Shown: positions 15,366-16,540 of the stretch, one piece after another
How positions within the stretch are numbered: position 1 is the first letter of the stretch
How the letters are laid out: each line of letters opens with the position of its first letter
From: Thiodiazotropha sp040507245
GTDB taxonomy: Bacteria; Pseudomonadota; Gammaproteobacteria; Chromatiales; Chromatiaceae
Length of the DNA stretch: 16,540 bases
Reading direction: 5' to 3'
NCBI GenBank assembly: GCA_040507245.1
Contig: JBEVVH010000064.1
Location: 1 to 16,540, forward strand
Notes under the pieces: model-generated
Told to the model about the DNA's origin: nothing
Seen by the model: only the letters and a program-made list of their open reading frames with translations
Databases searched by the model: none
Made by a program: the position numbers and the translations under genes

Positions 15366-16048
15366 GACTCACCGCCCGGCACCAGGGTGATCTGCACCAT
15401 GCGATCGAAAGCCAACCCTTCGAGATCATCCTGTGGGTAGGTGGCGCCTGACTCACCCTGGTAGCGGGCAGTCATGCGATCACGGGGCAGTCCGGCCTCG
15501 CTCAATAGATTCACCACCGCTTCGGCGCGGGCCTGACTCAGCGCATGGTTGAACGCCTCAGAACCCCGCTGGTCGGCACCGGCATCGATCTGCAGTTGAA
15601 ACTGGGGAAACGCTTTGAGCATCTGTGCCAGAGCCTGCAACTGGGTAGCGATCTTGGGTTCGATGATGCTGCTACCGGTACGGAACCCGAGACAGAAGCG
15701 AAATCCCTGCTGCAGGGCATTCAGATCCATTGGCATCAGCTGCTGATTAGCCTGTTGCAGGGAGTCCGACAGATCGGTCTCCTCAACAATTTGATTTGGG
15801 GATGGCTGCGGAATCGCCTCAGCCGCTGCCACCAGCGTCTGATTTCTGGAGTGCAGATCACCAATCACTGCACCACCCGCAAATCCCAGCACCGCGCCCG
15901 GGGGACCGGCCACCAGACCACCGGCCAGGAGTCCCAGCCAGGACCCCTTGAAGGCTTGATCATTGACGGTTTGAGAAACCTCATCCGCCACTGCTGCCTG
16001 CTGAGACAGAACTGCCGCAAGACCCATTGCCATGCAAAGTTTTTTCAT
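15362..16048 (-). CDS. pdsO: Sortase-associated OmpA-like protein PdsO
   Basis: This 228-residue envelope protein has a signal peptide (1-21, cleavage after AVA), a glycine-zipper segment of alternating small residues (about 39-62) that could insert in a membrane, a short linker, and an OmpA-like peptidoglycan-binding domain (about 115-225). The latter keeps the GADQRG loop (D159) and the SQARAEAV helix with R174, the pair that contacts diaminopimelate in this family. Position directly before the VIT/vWA target and class GN sortase matches the known operon order, which supports the PdsO name. GGGAG seven bases before ATG 16048 selects this start over an in-frame ATG at 16102. It probably links the sortase substrate system to peptidoglycan; that role is inference. 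Confidence 0.85.
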   Translation of the reverse strand: MKKLCMAMGLAAVLSQQAAVADEVSQTVNDQAFKGSWLGLLAGGLVAGPPGAVLGFAGGAVIGDLHSRNQTLVAAAEAIPQPSPNQIVEETDLSDSLQQANQQLMPMDLNALQQGFRFCLGFRTGSSIIEPKIATQLQALAQMLKAFPQFQLQIDAGADQRGSEAFNHALSQARAEAVVNLLSEAGLPRDRMTARYQGESGATYPQDDLEGLAFDRMVQITLVPGGES

Positions 16049-16540
16049 CTTTTCACTCCCGTTGGTTGAACCAGCGAGCCATCCATGGCTTGAGAGGATC
16101 ATCCCGATCGGCGCCGGTATTCGTTGTTCGGTAGTGATTTAAGCCGTATCAGTTGGCGATCCGCTGCCAAACCCAGGCATCGGCGTGGCAGAGTGTGGCG
16201 AAAATATGGCAACGTAATTGAACATCATTTAATGAACACTGTTAGAAATCTGCCCGGGTAACTCACCCGAATCTTTGATGGGTTATCCAGGACCGTAACT
16301 CTTGCCCGCCTCGATCGTCCCCGAACCCATAAAATCTGTTCATAAGCCGCCCCTCCGCAGTCGATTACCCGGATTATGCGGATAAATCCCTCCATCTCAC
16401 GCTAGGTTAATACCCCCTGTTTCCGCGGTCAATCAGTCCATTAGTCGAGTTTTTTTTGCATAGTTTATTCAACAATCGCCGCCGATTTTTGCGGTTTGAC
16501 GCGATAAATAATGTCCAAAAATTGGCTTTTTTGCATTGTA
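16049..16540. other. AT-rich region upstream of the sortase operon
   Basis: No convincing gene is seen in this 492-bp region, which presumably contains the promoter of the sortase operon. On the minus strand TTGACC (16432-16427) and TATTAA (16412-16407) resemble -35 and -10 boxes but are only 14 bp apart. Nearer the gene, TGTTCA occurs twice with starts 14 bp apart within TGTTCATTAAATGATGTTCA, minus strand, around 16213-16232, and could be a tandem regulator site. CGGGT-AACTC-ACCCG near 16254-16270 is a small hairpin. On the plus strand AATCG-CCGC-CGATT near 16474 precedes three to five T and could be a weak terminator for either direction. Confidence 0.4.

Noticed and set aside
1..16540. CRISPR array, tRNA, rRNA or complete insertion sequence
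   Set aside because: No regularly spaced repeats, no cloverleaf or rRNA-like tracts, and no transposase or integrase motifs were found on either strand.

Overview
The window reads as a chromosomal segment of a GC-rich, Gram-negative gammaproteobacterium. Supporting signs are a YoaA-type helicase, a bifunctional class A penicillin-binding protein of the PBP1B type, a diheme class I cytochrome c, a PilZ/GGDEF/EAL signalling protein and a proteobacterial dedicated sortase operon, which is mostly known from marine and sulfur-cycling gammaproteobacteria. I cannot name the species. Almost every gene is on the minus strand; the one clear plus-strand gene is the cytochrome.

Right to left, in the direction of most transcription: 16048-12473 is a sortase operon. 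It runs OmpA-like PdsO, a possible 53-codon ORF, a VIT/von Willebrand A surface protein with a C-terminal LPQTA sorting signal, and a class GN sortase. The surface-protein gene carries one extra base near 14835, and removing it restores a complete 698-residue protein. Next are a glutamine-amidotransferase-like gene and a secreted L,D-transpeptidase-like gene, coupled by an ATGA overlap (12388-10950). The cytochrome (10243-10932) faces them convergently. Its leader (10103-10211) can fold into a three-way-junction RNA and is the best candidate here for an undescribed element. Then come mrcB-like PBP1B (9852-7522) and a 1225-residue PilZ-DUF1631-GGDEF-EAL protein (7323-3646), whose GGDEF and EAL signatures both deviate from consensus.

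The left third holds a PD-(D/E)xK-like protein 15 bp upstream of yoaA (3259-800), probably one transcript. A structured, dispersed repeat is present twice: 3544-3632, just after the GGDEF/EAL gene, and 1-89, where it cuts off the 3' end of a PIN/NYN-type nuclease gene (373-53). The two 89-bp copies differ at one base and both continue or may continue leftwards.

The dominant theme is the cell envelope: peptidoglycan polymerisation (PBP1B), L,D-transpeptidation, peptidoglycan anchoring (OmpA-like) and sortase attachment of a surface adhesin-like protein, beside a c-di-GMP protein that may connect to surface life. The link between these units is inference from proximity; only the overlaps and short spacings within each unit are visible evidence of co-expression.
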